From the NCBI GenBank assembly GCA_024695625.1, contig JAILHV010000014.1, positions 1 to 32,800 of the forward strand: a stretch of 32,800 nt of DNA. The letters are read 5' to 3'. Shown here piece after piece: positions 1-7,074 of the stretch (positions are counted from its first letter, which is position 1; each line of letters begins with the position of its first letter). The notes under the pieces were generated by a model. It made no database searches, was not told where the DNA came from, and saw only the letters and a program-made list of their open reading frames with translations. This stretch comes from Treponema sp. (GTDB lineage: Bacteria > Spirochaetota > Spirochaetia > Treponematales > Treponemataceae). The position numbers and the translations under genes are program-made.

Positions 1-92
1 TCTATGCCGGGAATGCCGATGGCGTATTTGTTGTCCCATTTTACATAATCACGTACTTCGTAAGTACCAGCGCTTTCGTTGTTAGTTGCCAT
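1..92 (-). CDS. Bacteriohemerythrin, N-terminal fragment
   Basis: The first 30 codons of a minus-strand gene that runs off the left edge. They read MATNNESAGTYEVRDYVKWD and then NKYAIGIPGI, followed by a partial acidic codon. The tryptophan, then a Tyr/Val-Gly-Ile stretch and an expected Asp, is the start of the hemerythrin four-helix fold (family pattern W-x(3)-Y-x-V/I-G-I-x-x-I-D-x-Q-H). The iron-binding histidines lie outside the window. Family members bind O2 at a di-iron site and are used for oxygen sensing or delivery, either free in the cytoplasm or joined to chemotaxis receptors. The start is supported by an AAGGA Shine-Dalgarno 7 nt upstream. Because only 30 residues are visible, a longer multidomain protein cannot be ruled out. 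Confidence 0.72.
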   Translation of the reverse strand, partial: MATNNESAGTYEVRDYVKWDNKYAIGIPGI

Positions 93-184
93 ATTTTGTT
101 CCTTTATATGTGTGAATCTATTTTGTGCTACGCGTCCAGAAAAATCTTTTGCGGCGGGTCCACATTTATTTTGAAGTTACGTTA

Positions 185-322
185 GTCTGTTTTGTGCGCA
201 ACGAGAGGAAAAATTTGGCTGAAAAGACGCTTTGCGCGAGCGAGCGTAGCGAGTCGGACACCTAATACGCGCAACTGTGGCTTTTCAGACAAATTTTTCC
301 GGTAGTGGAGCACAAAACAGAC
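185..322. repeat. 138-bp near-palindromic element between divergent genes
   Basis: Two 42-nt arms, 185-226 and 281-322, are inverted copies. The outer 13 bp (GTCTGTTTTGTGC) and the inner 20 bp (one mismatch) pair; 9 bp between them do not. The 54-nt centre is GC-rich and contains overlapping GCGAGCG/GTAGCGAG motifs. No ORF lies in it. It sits in the divergent spacer between the bacteriohemerythrin and pyrophosphatase genes. It could be a small non-autonomous mobile element, or a hairpin acting on the flanking transcripts; the sequence does not decide which. Confidence 0.75.
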
Positions 323-344
323 TGCCGTGTTCTTCTTCCCATTA

Positions 345-373
345 TAGCACGAAATGCACACTTGTGGTATAAT
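345..373 (+). promoter_or_regulatory. Probable promoter of the pyrophosphatase gene (leaderless geometry)
   Basis: A perfect TATAAT -10 box lies at 368-373. The -35 region (around 345-350) is weak. Only 8 nt separate the -10 box from the ATG at 382, and no Shine-Dalgarno is present, so transcription would start at or within about two bases of the start codon. Confidence 0.6.
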
Positions 374-381
374 AAAACATC

Positions 382-2037
382 ATGACAAAGAAAGTTTATA
401 TCATTGGACATAGAAATCCCGACACAGACTCCATCGTTGCAGCCATTTCCTACGCAAGGCTCAAGCAGCTCTTGGGTCATCCCGAATACATTGCAGCCCG
501 TGCCGGCCACCTTTCCCCTCAGACTGAATACATCCTTAAAAGGTTCAAGATAAAACCCCCGCTTTACATGGCAGACCTTATCCCCAAAGTGGAATTCTAC
601 ATGAACACAAACTACGAATCCGTAAAAGAGGACGTTTCCCTTTGCAAGGCAGTAGACAAAATGATGGGCACAAATTCTTCCATATTACCCATCGTGGACG
701 AAAAGGGCCTCTACAAGGGTGTCCTAAATTATAACGCCTTTGCCCTAAATTCCTACAAGCTCCTTAACCCCAACCGCGGGGACATCTTCCTTGCAAGCCT
801 GCGCCTAATAGAAAAAACGCTCAACGCCACCCCCATCGTGGAGTTTGATCCCGACACATACTTCAACTGCTTTATCATGATAGCAGACGACGACGTGCCA
901 ACATTCAAAAAGCTCCTGGAAGCGCGTAAAAGCGAAAACATAATCGTAATCACAGGCGACCGCGAAGACATACAAAGGCTTTGCATTGAGGCAAAAGTAA
1001 AAGCCCTAATCGTAACCAGGGACTACATAATCAACAAGGAACTCCGCGAACTTGCCAAAAAGAACCGGGTATCAATAATTTCGGGGCATGATTCAACCGC
1101 AACCACCGCCATGCTAATAGAATTCTCGTCCCCGGTAAGCGCAATGGCAGACTCCAAGGCAAAACCGGTGCGCCAAGACGAAACCGTACAGAAAATCCGC
1201 CCCCTGCTTGCAGAAAGCACAGCCCGCTGCCTGCCAGTAATAGACGCAAACAACAAGGTAATCGGAACCCTTAGCGAAAGCGACCTCTTGGCAGAAGCAA
1301 ACATACAGGTAATCCTTGTGGACCACAACGAAGCCCGCCAGGCAATAGAAGGGGTTGAGCACTACGTAATCCAGGAAATAATAGACCACCACAGAATCAA
1401 CACCTTCTCCACCCGCTACCCAATAACACTAATCAACAAGCCGGTTGGTTCAACAAGCACAATAATTGCAAGCCTCTACCGCGAAAACCACGTCTCAATC
1501 CCAAAAGACATAGCAAGCCTGCTCTTGTGCGGAATCCTAAGCGACACCCTGATTCTACAGTCAGCAACCACAACAGAACACGACGTCTCCACAGCCCAGT
1601 ACCTTTCAAGCATAACGGAACTTGACATAAAGGAACTTGGCAGCGACATAATCCGCCACGGAAGCAAAATAGGCGGCCGCAGCGCAAGCGACGTAATTGG
1701 CCAGGACCTAAAGGAATACGAAGACGGCAAAATAAAATACAGCGTAAGCCAAATAGAAGTGGACGACCCGGGAGAAGTTCTAAAGCGCAAGGACGAATTC
1801 TTTGCAGACCTGGAAGCAAGCCGGCGTGCAGGCGGAAAACTCTTCCACGCCCTTCTGGTAACGGACATAACCCAGCTAAGCAGCATAATGCTAATAGCCT
1901 CCGAACCTTCATTCGAAAGCATCCTGGGCTTCCCCAAAACCGAAGAGCACACCTATTACCTAAAGGACGTAGTTTCCCGCAAAAAACAGCTGGTGCCCCT
2001 GCTCTCCGAATTGGTTGCAAAACTGGTAGAAGGCTAA
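382..2037 (+). CDS. Manganese-dependent (family II) inorganic pyrophosphatase with CBS and DRTGG regulatory domains
   Basis: Hydrolyses pyrophosphate to two phosphates in the cytoplasm, pulling biosynthetic reactions forward. The 551-residue protein has the DHH catalytic fold split by a regulatory insert. Residues 9-18 carry GHRNPDTDSI (His10, Asp14, Asp16 as metal ligands). CBS-like segments are at about 75-125 and 260-305, with a DRTGG-like region between. DHH motifs VDHNE (313-317) and IDHHR (334-338) follow, then GSTST (356-360) and a C-terminal DHHA2 domain to the end. This is the architecture of adenine-nucleotide-regulated CBS-PPases, and the length fits that class. The first ATG is used; there is no Shine-Dalgarno, and the -10 box suggests a leaderless mRNA. 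The gene is monocistronic as far as can be seen. It uses ATA (Ile) codons often, unlike the rpo and ribosomal genes here, as expected for lower expression. Sometimes annotated ppaC. Confidence 0.93.
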   Translation: MTKKVYIIGHRNPDTDSIVAAISYARLKQLLGHPEYIAARAGHLSPQTEYILKRFKIKPPLYMADLIPKVEFYMNTNYESVKEDVSLCKAVDKMMGTNSSILPIVDEKGLYKGVLNYNAFALNSYKLLNPNRGDIFLASLRLIEKTLNATPIVEFDPDTYFNCFIMIADDDVPTFKKLLEARKSENIIVITGDREDIQRLCIEAKVKALIVTRDYIINKELRELAKKNRVSIISGHDSTATTAMLIEFSSPVSAMADSKAKPVRQDETVQKIRPLLAESTARCLPVIDANNKVIGTLSESDLLAEANIQVILVDHNEARQAIEGVEHYVIQEIIDHHRINTFSTRYPITLINKPVGSTSTIIASLYRENHVSIPKDIASLLLCGILSDTLILQSATTTEHDVSTAQYLSSITELDIKELGSDIIRHGSKIGGRSASDVIGQDLKEYEDGKIKYSVSQIEVDDPGEVLKRKDEFFADLEASRRAGGKLFHALLVTDITQLSSIMLIASEPSFESILGFPKTEEHTYYLKDVVSRKKQLVPLLSELVAKLVEG

Positions 2038-2158
2038 ATTTCCTCCTGAATTCTAATCTGGAGCCACTTTTTTGGTTAAACTGCTTGCAATTTCTACCCT
2101 AATTCGTAAACAAGCAGTGCCAAGAAGGGCGCGTCATTTCTTTGCAAACAGAGCTGGT

Positions 2159-2211
2159 CAGTTTTCGAAGAAAACTGACGGGTAAAAATTGCAAGGAAGC
2201 AATTTTTACCC
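2159..2211. repeat. Two adjacent perfect hairpins
   Basis: The first has 8-bp arms CAGTTTTC (2159-2166) and GAAAACTG (2170-2177) with a 3-nt loop. The second has 13-bp arms GGGTAAAAATTGC (2180-2192) and GCAATTTTTACCC (2199-2211) with a 6-nt loop. The right arm of the second runs straight into the R1 repeat. No T-run follows, so they are not ordinary intrinsic terminators. Confidence 0.7.
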
Positions 2212-2297
2212 GCTTTCCAGGGTTCCGGGGGGCCCTACCCCCTCCATTGCCTTACGGCAACGGCTCCGCCGCCCTTCCAATCGGGGCTAGGCTTTTT
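2211..2297 (+). repeat. Dispersed repeat R1, copy 1
   Basis: About 90 bp, also found at 9968-10060 (opposite strand) and 12708-12800. Shared blocks are GCTTTCCAGGGTTCCGG, CCTCCATTGCC and CCCTTCCAATCGGGGCTAGG (copy 2 diverges slightly in the first and last). Two small stems are kept in each copy: TTGCC/GGCAA with a variable 4-nt loop, and a second whose pairs change together (here CGGC/GCCG, in the other copies CCCGC/GCGGG and CCGC/GCGG). There is no ORF. Confidence 0.8.
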
Positions 2298-2336
2298 GGT
2301 GTAAAAAAAACTGTCATTCCCGCAAAAAAAAGTGTC

Positions 2337-2357
2337 ATTCCGGGCTAGACCCGGAAT
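2337..2357. repeat. ATTCCGGG hairpin repeat
   Basis: Perfect 8-bp arms ATTCCGGG and CCCGGAAT with loop CTAGA. Similar GTCATTCCGGG...CCCGGAATC palindromes are a common class of small intergenic repeat in bacteria. A partial GTCATTCC copy lies just upstream at about 2313. Confidence 0.6.
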
Positions 2358-2484
2358 CTGTGGAAGACGGCATTTTTGCTTGCACAGATGCTGTGGTTCG
2401 GCAGGTGGTTCCTGAGCGTGTCGAAGGACTCACCAACCGTTCAGGGTGACGGGCTTTGTTATGGGTGACGGATTTTTTTATGCG

Positions 2485-2590
2485 ACCTACGCCGCCATGG
2501 AGCCCCGGGTTGCTTGCAACCCTTTAGTACCGCGCAAGCGGTATGAGCCGAATAGGCGAAGGGCGGAACGGCGGTGGCGCATAGGCATGG
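2485..2590 (+). other. Possible structured RNA or structured repeat
   Basis: On the + strand a GGGTTG/CAACCC stem is closed by a CTTG tetraloop (2507-2522) and a TACCGC/GCGGTA stem by a GCAA tetraloop (2528-2543). Both loops are known stable RNA tetraloops. An outer CCTA..CGCCGCC segment (about 2486-2496) can pair imperfectly with the GGCGGTGGCGCATAGG stretch (about 2572-2587), which would enclose both hairpins. No promoter or terminator was identified, and it matches no RNA family I recognise. Confidence 0.35.
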
Positions 2591-2681
2591 GCGGTCGGAT
2601 TAGCCAAAGGGTAAAATGGTAGAGCGGTGGAAGGTACCGTCCATAAAGAGGAAATAAACTAAAGCCTGGAATTTATACAGA

Positions 2682-2700
2682 CCCTGAAACAAGTTCAGGG
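2682..2700. repeat. CCCTGAR-ACAAG-YTCAGGG hairpin repeat, copy 1
   Basis: Arms CCCTGAA (2682-2688) and TTCAGGG (2694-2700) flank the loop ACAAG, followed by TGACGG. The same loop and trailing TGACGG recur at 7075-7098 with compensating arms. It is the kind of short palindromic repeat scattered through many bacterial genomes. Confidence 0.65.
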
Positions 2701-2739
2701 TGACGGGCAGTTCGGAATGACAGGTTTATCAAAAATCGA

Positions 2740-2768
2740 TTGTATAAAGGCTGTTTTTTTGGTAAAAG
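2740..2768 (+). promoter_or_regulatory. Probable promoter of the DMT transporter gene (leaderless geometry)
   Basis: TTGTAT (2740-2745), a 17-bp spacer and TAAAAG (2763-2768), with only 6 nt before the ATG at 2775. There is no Shine-Dalgarno in that interval. Confidence 0.5.
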
Positions 2769-2774
2769 TATTGC

Positions 2775-3704
2775 ATGACAAAAAAGAGTTTGGGTGCCTT
2801 TTGCAGCGTGGGGCTGGTGCTTTGCGCGGCTATATGGGGATTTGCCTTTGTTATTGTAAAGGACAGTCTTGACTACATTGGGCCTGTCTGGATGATTGCC
2901 TTTAGGTTTTCGATTGCTGCCGTTTGTCTTGGGATTTTGCTGCATAAGAAATTTATTGGGCTTACAAAAAAGACCTTCCTGCGCGGAATGCTTTTGGGGG
3001 GATTTTTGTTCATGGCCTACCTTTTGCAGACAATCGGGTGCAAGTTCACTACTGCCGGAAAGAATGCCTTTCTTACTACTGTCTACGTTGTTCTTGTTCC
3101 TATTTTTGCATGGCCACTTTTTAAGAAGCGTCCCAAGTGGTATGTTTTTGTGGCTGCCCTTATGTCTGTTAGCGGGATTGGGCTTTTGGCCCTTAAAAAC
3201 GAGGGCAATATCCTTAGCATGAACAAGGGTGATGTGCTTACTCTTTCTTGCGGTATTTTTTACGCCCTGCATATTTTGTTCACGTCGCATTTTAATGCCT
3301 ATGACGATCCGCTTTTGCTTACCGTTTTGCAGTTTGCGGCGGTGGCTTTTCTTGGCTGGGTATGTGCCCCATTCATGGACGGTGCATTTCCGCTTGAAAT
3401 TTTTGCAAATGCCCGCGTGGTGCTTTCTGTTTTTTACCTGGGGCTTTTGAGTACGCTTGTCTGCTTTGTCCTTCAGAACGTGGGGTTAAAGTATGTTGCC
3501 CCGGCACTGGCATCGCTTTTTCTTTCGCTTGAGTCTCTCTTTGGTGTTCTATTTAGTACCTTGCTGCTGCACGAAGCCGTTACTCCCCGCATGCTCCTTG
3601 GCTGTGGTCTTATTTTTGCCGCGATAATTCTTGCGGAAGTGGTGCCGGAAGTTGTGAAGGAGCGTAAATTTCTAGACAAATCCCATGACTTAATGTATAA
3701 TTGA
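2775..3704 (+). CDS. DMT-superfamily transporter, EamA family
   Basis: Predicted ten-helix inner-membrane permease of the drug/metabolite transporter superfamily; the substrate cannot be read from sequence. The protein is 309 residues, the usual length, with two EamA repeats. The first begins at about residue 10 with the typical CAAIWGFAFVIVKDSL segment. The second begins at about 155 and ends in the hydrophobic run LLGCGLIFAAIILAEVV. Family hallmarks include the early W-G-x-x-F/x-x-x-K signature and a G-x-x-x-T/A-x-x-N/F-L loop (residues about 92-101, TTAGKNAFLT). The C-terminus is short, charged and probably cytoplasmic. The first ATG is chosen because the promoter ends 6 nt before it. The last codons overlap the promoter of the next gene, so the two are probably separate units. 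Confidence 0.9.
   Translation: MTKKSLGAFCSVGLVLCAAIWGFAFVIVKDSLDYIGPVWMIAFRFSIAAVCLGILLHKKFIGLTKKTFLRGMLLGGFLFMAYLLQTIGCKFTTAGKNAFLTTVYVVLVPIFAWPLFKKRPKWYVFVAALMSVSGIGLLALKNEGNILSMNKGDVLTLSCGIFYALHILFTSHFNAYDDPLLLTVLQFAAVAFLGWVCAPFMDGAFPLEIFANARVVLSVFYLGLLSTLVCFVLQNVGLKYVAPALASLFLSLESLFGVLFSTLLLHEAVTPRMLLGCGLIFAAIILAEVVPEVVKERKFLDKSHDLMYN
3673..3701 (+). promoter_or_regulatory. Promoter of the TSCPD-yet-unknown-purN-deacetylase operon
   Basis: TAGACA (3673-3678), 17 bp, then a perfect TATAAT (3696-3701), lying inside the last codons of the upstream transporter gene. Transcription would begin near 3708, giving a leader of about 14 nt with a GGGGA Shine-Dalgarno before the ATG at 3723. Confidence 0.65.
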
Positions 3705-3722
3705 AAAGACGTGGGGATAAAA

Positions 3723-3965
3723 ATGGAAGAAATCACTTACAAAACAAGCGGGACTTGTGCTAAAGCCATTCATTTTAGCAGAGATGGGGAGCGGATTACA
3801 AACATCCGTTTTGACGGTGGCTGCAACGGCAATCTTAAGGCCATTTCTAAGCTTTGCGAGGGCATGACTGCCAAGGAGATAGCAGGCAAACTGCTTGGGA
3901 ACTTGTGCGGTGCAAAGAACACTTCATGCGCGGATCAGCTTGCGAAGGCTGTAATGGCTAACTAA
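3723..3965 (+). CDS. TSCPD-domain (TIGR03905-like) small protein
   Basis: An 80-residue protein matching the small TSCPD family: Y-K-T-x-G-T-C near the N-terminus, then I-x-F-x-G-G-C-N-G-N-L and a C-terminal CGAKNTSCADQLAKAV. Four or more conserved cysteines suggest metal or iron-sulfur binding; the family's biochemical role is not established, and related domains occur at the C-terminus of some ribonucleotide reductases. The signature Thr-Ser-Cys-Pro-Asp here reads Thr-Ser-Cys-Ala-Asp. An in-frame GTG lies at 3711, but the ATG at 3723 fits the family start and has GGGGA 6-7 nt upstream. It is the first gene of a four-gene operon; the next gene begins 9 nt downstream. Confidence 0.82.
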   Translation: MEEITYKTSGTCAKAIHFSRDGERITNIRFDGGCNGNLKAISKLCEGMTAKEIAGKLLGNLCGAKNTSCADQLAKAVMAN

Positions 3966-3974
3966 GAGAAAGAA

Positions 3975-5765
3975 ATGTATATTCAGTCTAAATTTTCACA
4001 GAACACAATTGAAAGAATCTTTGCCGATTTTCAGATTAACAGCGGGGAAGAGGTCCTTTACGCAATCTGGCTTTCTGGCGGAAGAAAGGGCTTTGTTTTT
4101 ACGGACAGGCGCTTTTACTGGAATATTAAGACTTCCATAGTGCGCAATTCGGAGGTTACGGACGTAAAGCTTCCTTCCAATATTATGGAAAAGAATGTTA
4201 ACGGCCTTTCCGTAAAAATTATCAGCAAGGAAAAGGAAAAGACTTCTCCGGCAAGCAAGTACCTTTATTTTGCGCTTATTTCCCACATTGGTCTTATCCG
4301 CTACGATGCGGCAAGCCTTTCTTATGACGAGGCGCTTAAGCTAAAGAAGATTTTTACCCAGTACATAAACGAGTCTACCCTTCCTGAACCCAGGCACAAG
4401 TCCTTTATGGACAAGGTTTGGGCAAACAAGGAAGATGCCGTTGACTTTCTCTGGTGTCTTAAGAACGGTTCTCTTTTTAAGAGGCAGCACAAGTATATTG
4501 CCACCCGCCAGGACATTGAGGCCCGCAACGAAAAGATTACTTCCTATGAAGAGGAGGAAAATCCTTCCCAGGTTTACGAAGATGGCGAAGAGCTTGAATA
4601 CGAGGACAGGGCAGGTTCTCCGCAGGTGCAGGATTCCCGCTATGAGGCAGAAGACGGCGGTGCGGATGAAGACAGGTCTTCCCGCGGTGAAATTGCTGAT
4701 GACGCTGGAGCTTCAGACGAGGATCTTGCCGGTGATTCAGGCAGTGAAAGCAGCGAGGTTAGCGGAGATGGCGGTACAGTCGATAAGCGTGAAGAAGCTT
4801 CGGCATACGGATATGATGACCAAGAGGAAGTCCCTCCCGGACCCGGGCGCGAGTACCTTAGGGAAAGTGCCTACCAAAGGTCCTATGATGAAGATGAAGA
4901 GGATGATTCAGATGAATCTGATGAGGAGGAAAATGAAGGTGAGGAGGCTTCCGATGCAAGGAAAAAGCATTTTGTGCAGAGGAGGCTGCGCGCTCTTTTA
5001 ATCAGGCAGAAGAGGGCAAAGGCCAGGAGGGAGGCTGAACGCTATGCGGCTTCCCGCAAAAGTGAAGATGAATCTTATGAAGATGAGGATGCACCCCGCC
5101 AGAATGCGGATTCCCAGGATACGTATTCGCCTGATGCCAATGCGTCCGGTCAGAATGATTCTCGTCCGCTCCCCCTGCAGAACATTCACTACCATATACT
5201 TGACGTTTTTGTTACCCTTGTTTATGCAACGGCCAGTCTTTTTGCGGTAAAGCCCATTCTCTTTGCAAAGTCAATCGCAAAGCCACTAAACGGAATCGGA
5301 AGGTTCTTTGCTGAATTTGGAAAGCTCTTTTTCTTTGGCGACAAGGCCACCGCTGCCCGCCTGTCTGAAATAGAAATCAGAAGCGACTACGTTACGGTTC
5401 TTATAGACAAGCGCAACTGTGTCTTTGCAGTTCTCCTGATTTTCTATCTTATAGGACGCAGCCTGCTTATCCTGCGCAACAAGGAGGCCAACAAAAAACT
5501 CTGCTTTATCCTTATGCTGGGCTTTGTACTGATAAGCTTTTTGATGCCGGTAAAATTCTTTATTTTCCTTCTGCTCGCATTTGCCATTTACGGTGCCATG
5601 CAGTTTGCGGAAGGGGCTTCAAAGATGACGCTTTTGTGCAAGCTCTTTGCCTTCCTGCTTTTGTTTGGAATGGAATACTATCTTGTCCACCTTTTGCTTT
5701 ACCCAGGATTCCCGGATGTTATGGCAAACGTTGTTCAGATTCTTGGGCTGCATGCAAACTGGTAG
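3975..5765 (+). CDS. Unknown membrane protein with PH-like N-terminus and long acidic linker
   Basis: I do not recognise this 596-residue protein. Residues 1-135 are soluble and mixed alpha/beta; GEEVLYAIW...GFVFTDRRFYW (24-49) resembles the start of bacterial PH-like domains, but this is only a pattern impression. Residues about 190-330 are extremely acidic and low in complexity (runs such as YDEDEEDDSDESDEEENEGE). Residues 329-362 are strongly basic (KKHFVQRRLRALLIRQKR and following), then a second short acidic patch to about 395. The C-terminal third has membrane segments at about 407-430, 482-500, 507-543 (probably two) and 553-577. It has no signal peptide. It starts 9 nt after the TSCPD gene and ends 17 nt before purN, so it is co-transcribed. 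A scaffold or membrane-anchored regulator is possible, but no function is assigned. Confidence 0.85.
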   Translation: MYIQSKFSQNTIERIFADFQINSGEEVLYAIWLSGGRKGFVFTDRRFYWNIKTSIVRNSEVTDVKLPSNIMEKNVNGLSVKIISKEKEKTSPASKYLYFALISHIGLIRYDAASLSYDEALKLKKIFTQYINESTLPEPRHKSFMDKVWANKEDAVDFLWCLKNGSLFKRQHKYIATRQDIEARNEKITSYEEEENPSQVYEDGEELEYEDRAGSPQVQDSRYEAEDGGADEDRSSRGEIADDAGASDEDLAGDSGSESSEVSGDGGTVDKREEASAYGYDDQEEVPPGPGREYLRESAYQRSYDEDEEDDSDESDEEENEGEEASDARKKHFVQRRLRALLIRQKRAKARREAERYAASRKSEDESYEDEDAPRQNADSQDTYSPDANASGQNDSRPLPLQNIHYHILDVFVTLVYATASLFAVKPILFAKSIAKPLNGIGRFFAEFGKLFFFGDKATAARLSEIEIRSDYVTVLIDKRNCVFAVLLIFYLIGRSLLILRNKEANKKLCFILMLGFVLISFLMPVKFFIFLLLAFAIYGAMQFAEGASKMTLLCKLFAFLLLFGMEYYLVHLLLYPGFPDVMANVVQILGLHANW

Positions 5766-5782
5766 CGCGGAAGGGGGAAATG

Positions 5783-6403
5783 ATGAATATTGCAGTTTTT
5801 GTTAGCGGAGGCGGAACAAACCTTCAGGCTCTTATTGATTACGAAAAAAATACGGCTGGCTGCCCTTACCACATTGTGCTTGTGGCTTCAAACACAAAAA
5901 AGGCCTATGCTCTTGAGCGGGCGGGGCTTGCAGGAATCCCGGCTTTTGTAAGAAGCCCTGTTTCCGTCCTTGGGGCAGACAAGGCGGCTGGGGCTGACCG
6001 CGACCAAAAGCGTGAGGCTGTTAGCGATGCAATGCTTGCCCTTTGCAGGGAACACAAGGCAGATGCTATTGTTCTTGCTGGTTATCTTTCTGTTCTTAAG
6101 GGTGCAATCATTGATGAATACAAGGACCGCATAGTTAACCTTCATCCGGCTTTGCTTCCGAAATTTGGCGGAGTTGGAATGTGGGGCGACAACGTGCACG
6201 AAGCTGTTCTTGCAGCTGGCGAAAAGGAGAGCGGCTGTACGGTTCATCTTGTGGATTCAGGCTGCGATACCGGTAAAATCCTTGTGCAGAAAAAGGTTCC
6301 TGTTATGGAAGGCGACACTGTGGAAAGCCTCTATGCCCGCATTGCACCTAAAGAACACGAGGCTATTGTTGAGGGCGTATGTCTGTTGGCAAAAAATATC
6401 TAG
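5783..6403 (+). CDS. purN: Phosphoribosylglycinamide formyltransferase (GAR transformylase)
   Basis: Transfers a formyl group from 10-formyltetrahydrofolate to GAR, the third step of purine synthesis, in the cytoplasm. The 206-residue protein opens with the phosphate-binding VSGGGTNLQALID (7-19). It has the catalytic Asn119 and His121 in NLHPALLP and the catalytic Asp162 in VDSGCDTG, with GCTVH before it. The substrate loop reads KFGGVGMWGDNVHEAVL, the longer version also seen in Bacteroidetes-type PurN, rather than the E. coli KYPGLHTH form. The reading frame is open upstream into the previous gene, but the family start is at 5783. An AAGGGGG Shine-Dalgarno lies 5 nt before it; an ATG one codon earlier (5780) is too close. 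It overlaps the downstream deacetylase by 25 nt. The other pur genes are not in the window. Confidence 0.94.
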   Translation: MNIAVFVSGGGTNLQALIDYEKNTAGCPYHIVLVASNTKKAYALERAGLAGIPAFVRSPVSVLGADKAAGADRDQKREAVSDAMLALCREHKADAIVLAGYLSVLKGAIIDEYKDRIVNLHPALLPKFGGVGMWGDNVHEAVLAAGEKESGCTVHLVDSGCDTGKILVQKKVPVMEGDTVESLYARIAPKEHEAIVEGVCLLAKNI

Positions 6404-7005
6404 CGCTTTCTTTTGATGATGGGCCTAACTGTACTACTACGGTTCATGACCTTGACCTGCTTGAGCAGTTTTGCATTCCCGCCTCATTTTTTTTAATCGG
6501 ACAGAATATTACTGAGCAGACTGTGCCTGTTATAAAGAGGCAGCTGGAGCTTGGCTGTACGGTGGAGTGTCATTCCTGGTGCCACCCCCACATGGGCAGC
6601 ATGGGTGCAGAAGAAATTAAGAGCGAGGTTTTGCGCACGGACACCCTTATTGAAAAGTATACCGGAAGGATTCCTGAATTTTTTAGACCGCCATACATTG
6701 ACCTTTCCGAAACCTTGTACAAGAGCGTGGACAAGCCCTTTATCTGCGGTGCCGACTGCCAGGACTGGGAAGATTCCGTTTCTTGCGGCGAGCGCGTAAG
6801 GATGGTTTTGGATTCTGCAAGGGAAGGGCAGATTTTTCTGCTGCACGACACCAAGGGAAACGAAAAGACCGTTGAAGCCCTTAAACAGATAATTCCGGCC
6901 CTGCTTGACCGGGGATTTACTTTTGTTACAGTGCCGGAGCTTTTTAAGCTTTACGGTGTGAATCCCCATGTCCGGGGTAAGATTTGGTCTAACGTGCTGG
7001 ACTAG
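6379..7005 (+). CDS. Polysaccharide deacetylase family (NodB domain) protein
   Basis: A 208-residue carbohydrate esterase 4 fold: a metal-dependent enzyme that removes acetyl groups from N-acetylated sugars. All five motifs are visible: SFDDGP (11-16, catalytic base and metal Asp), HSWCH (65-69, metal histidines), RPPY (103-106), DCQDW (126-130) and LLHD (154-157, catalytic His). The active site therefore looks intact. There is no signal peptide or membrane helix, so unlike most peptidoglycan or chitin deacetylases it would act in the cytoplasm unless exported by an unusual route. The start overlaps the end of purN by 25 nt and has GAGGG just upstream, which suggests translational coupling. 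It ends the + operon; convergent genes follow. The substrate is unknown. Confidence 0.88.
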   Translation: MSVGKKYLALSFDDGPNCTTTVHDLDLLEQFCIPASFFLIGQNITEQTVPVIKRQLELGCTVECHSWCHPHMGSMGAEEIKSEVLRTDTLIEKYTGRIPEFFRPPYIDLSETLYKSVDKPFICGADCQDWEDSVSCGERVRMVLDSAREGQIFLLHDTKGNEKTVEALKQIIPALLDRGFTFVTVPELFKLYGVNPHVRGKIWSNVLD

Positions 7006-7074
7006 TCTTTTTTTGTAAGCAAGTGCGTGTGAATGTGGCTTGTTTCTAAAACAGGCACTTGGTTGCGATACAGC

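Larger units (their letters stand above)
2038..2774. other. 737-bp gene-free spacer made of hairpins and dispersed repeats
   Basis: There is no convincing coding region between the pyrophosphatase and the transporter. In order it holds: a 7-bp inverted repeat CTGCTTG/CAAGCAG (2081-2087 with 2111-2117); two adjacent hairpins (2159-2211); a copy of repeat family R1 (2211-2297); an 8-bp hairpin with loop CTAGA (2337-2357); a degenerate CCTGAGC...TTCAGGG copy (about 2412-2442); a GC-rich multi-hairpin stretch (2485-2590); and a CCCTGAA/TTCAGGG hairpin (2682-2700). The transporter promoter closes it. The spacer looks like an accumulation site for small repeats. Confidence 0.7.

Noticed and set aside
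1433-2020. Long minus-strand ORF opposite the pyrophosphatase gene
   Set aside because: It is antisense to a gene with clear conserved motifs; its translation is Leu/Arg/Cys-rich with no recognisable domain.
2600-2640. A tRNA-like stretch (TGGTAGAGCGG) in the spacer before the transporter
   Set aside because: It resembles a D-arm only; no acceptor stem, anticodon loop or T-arm can be built around it.
4435-5001. 188-codon ORF in another frame of the acidic-linker gene
   Set aside because: It arises from GA-rich codons of the acidic region; its Met/Arg-rich translation is a by-product of that composition.
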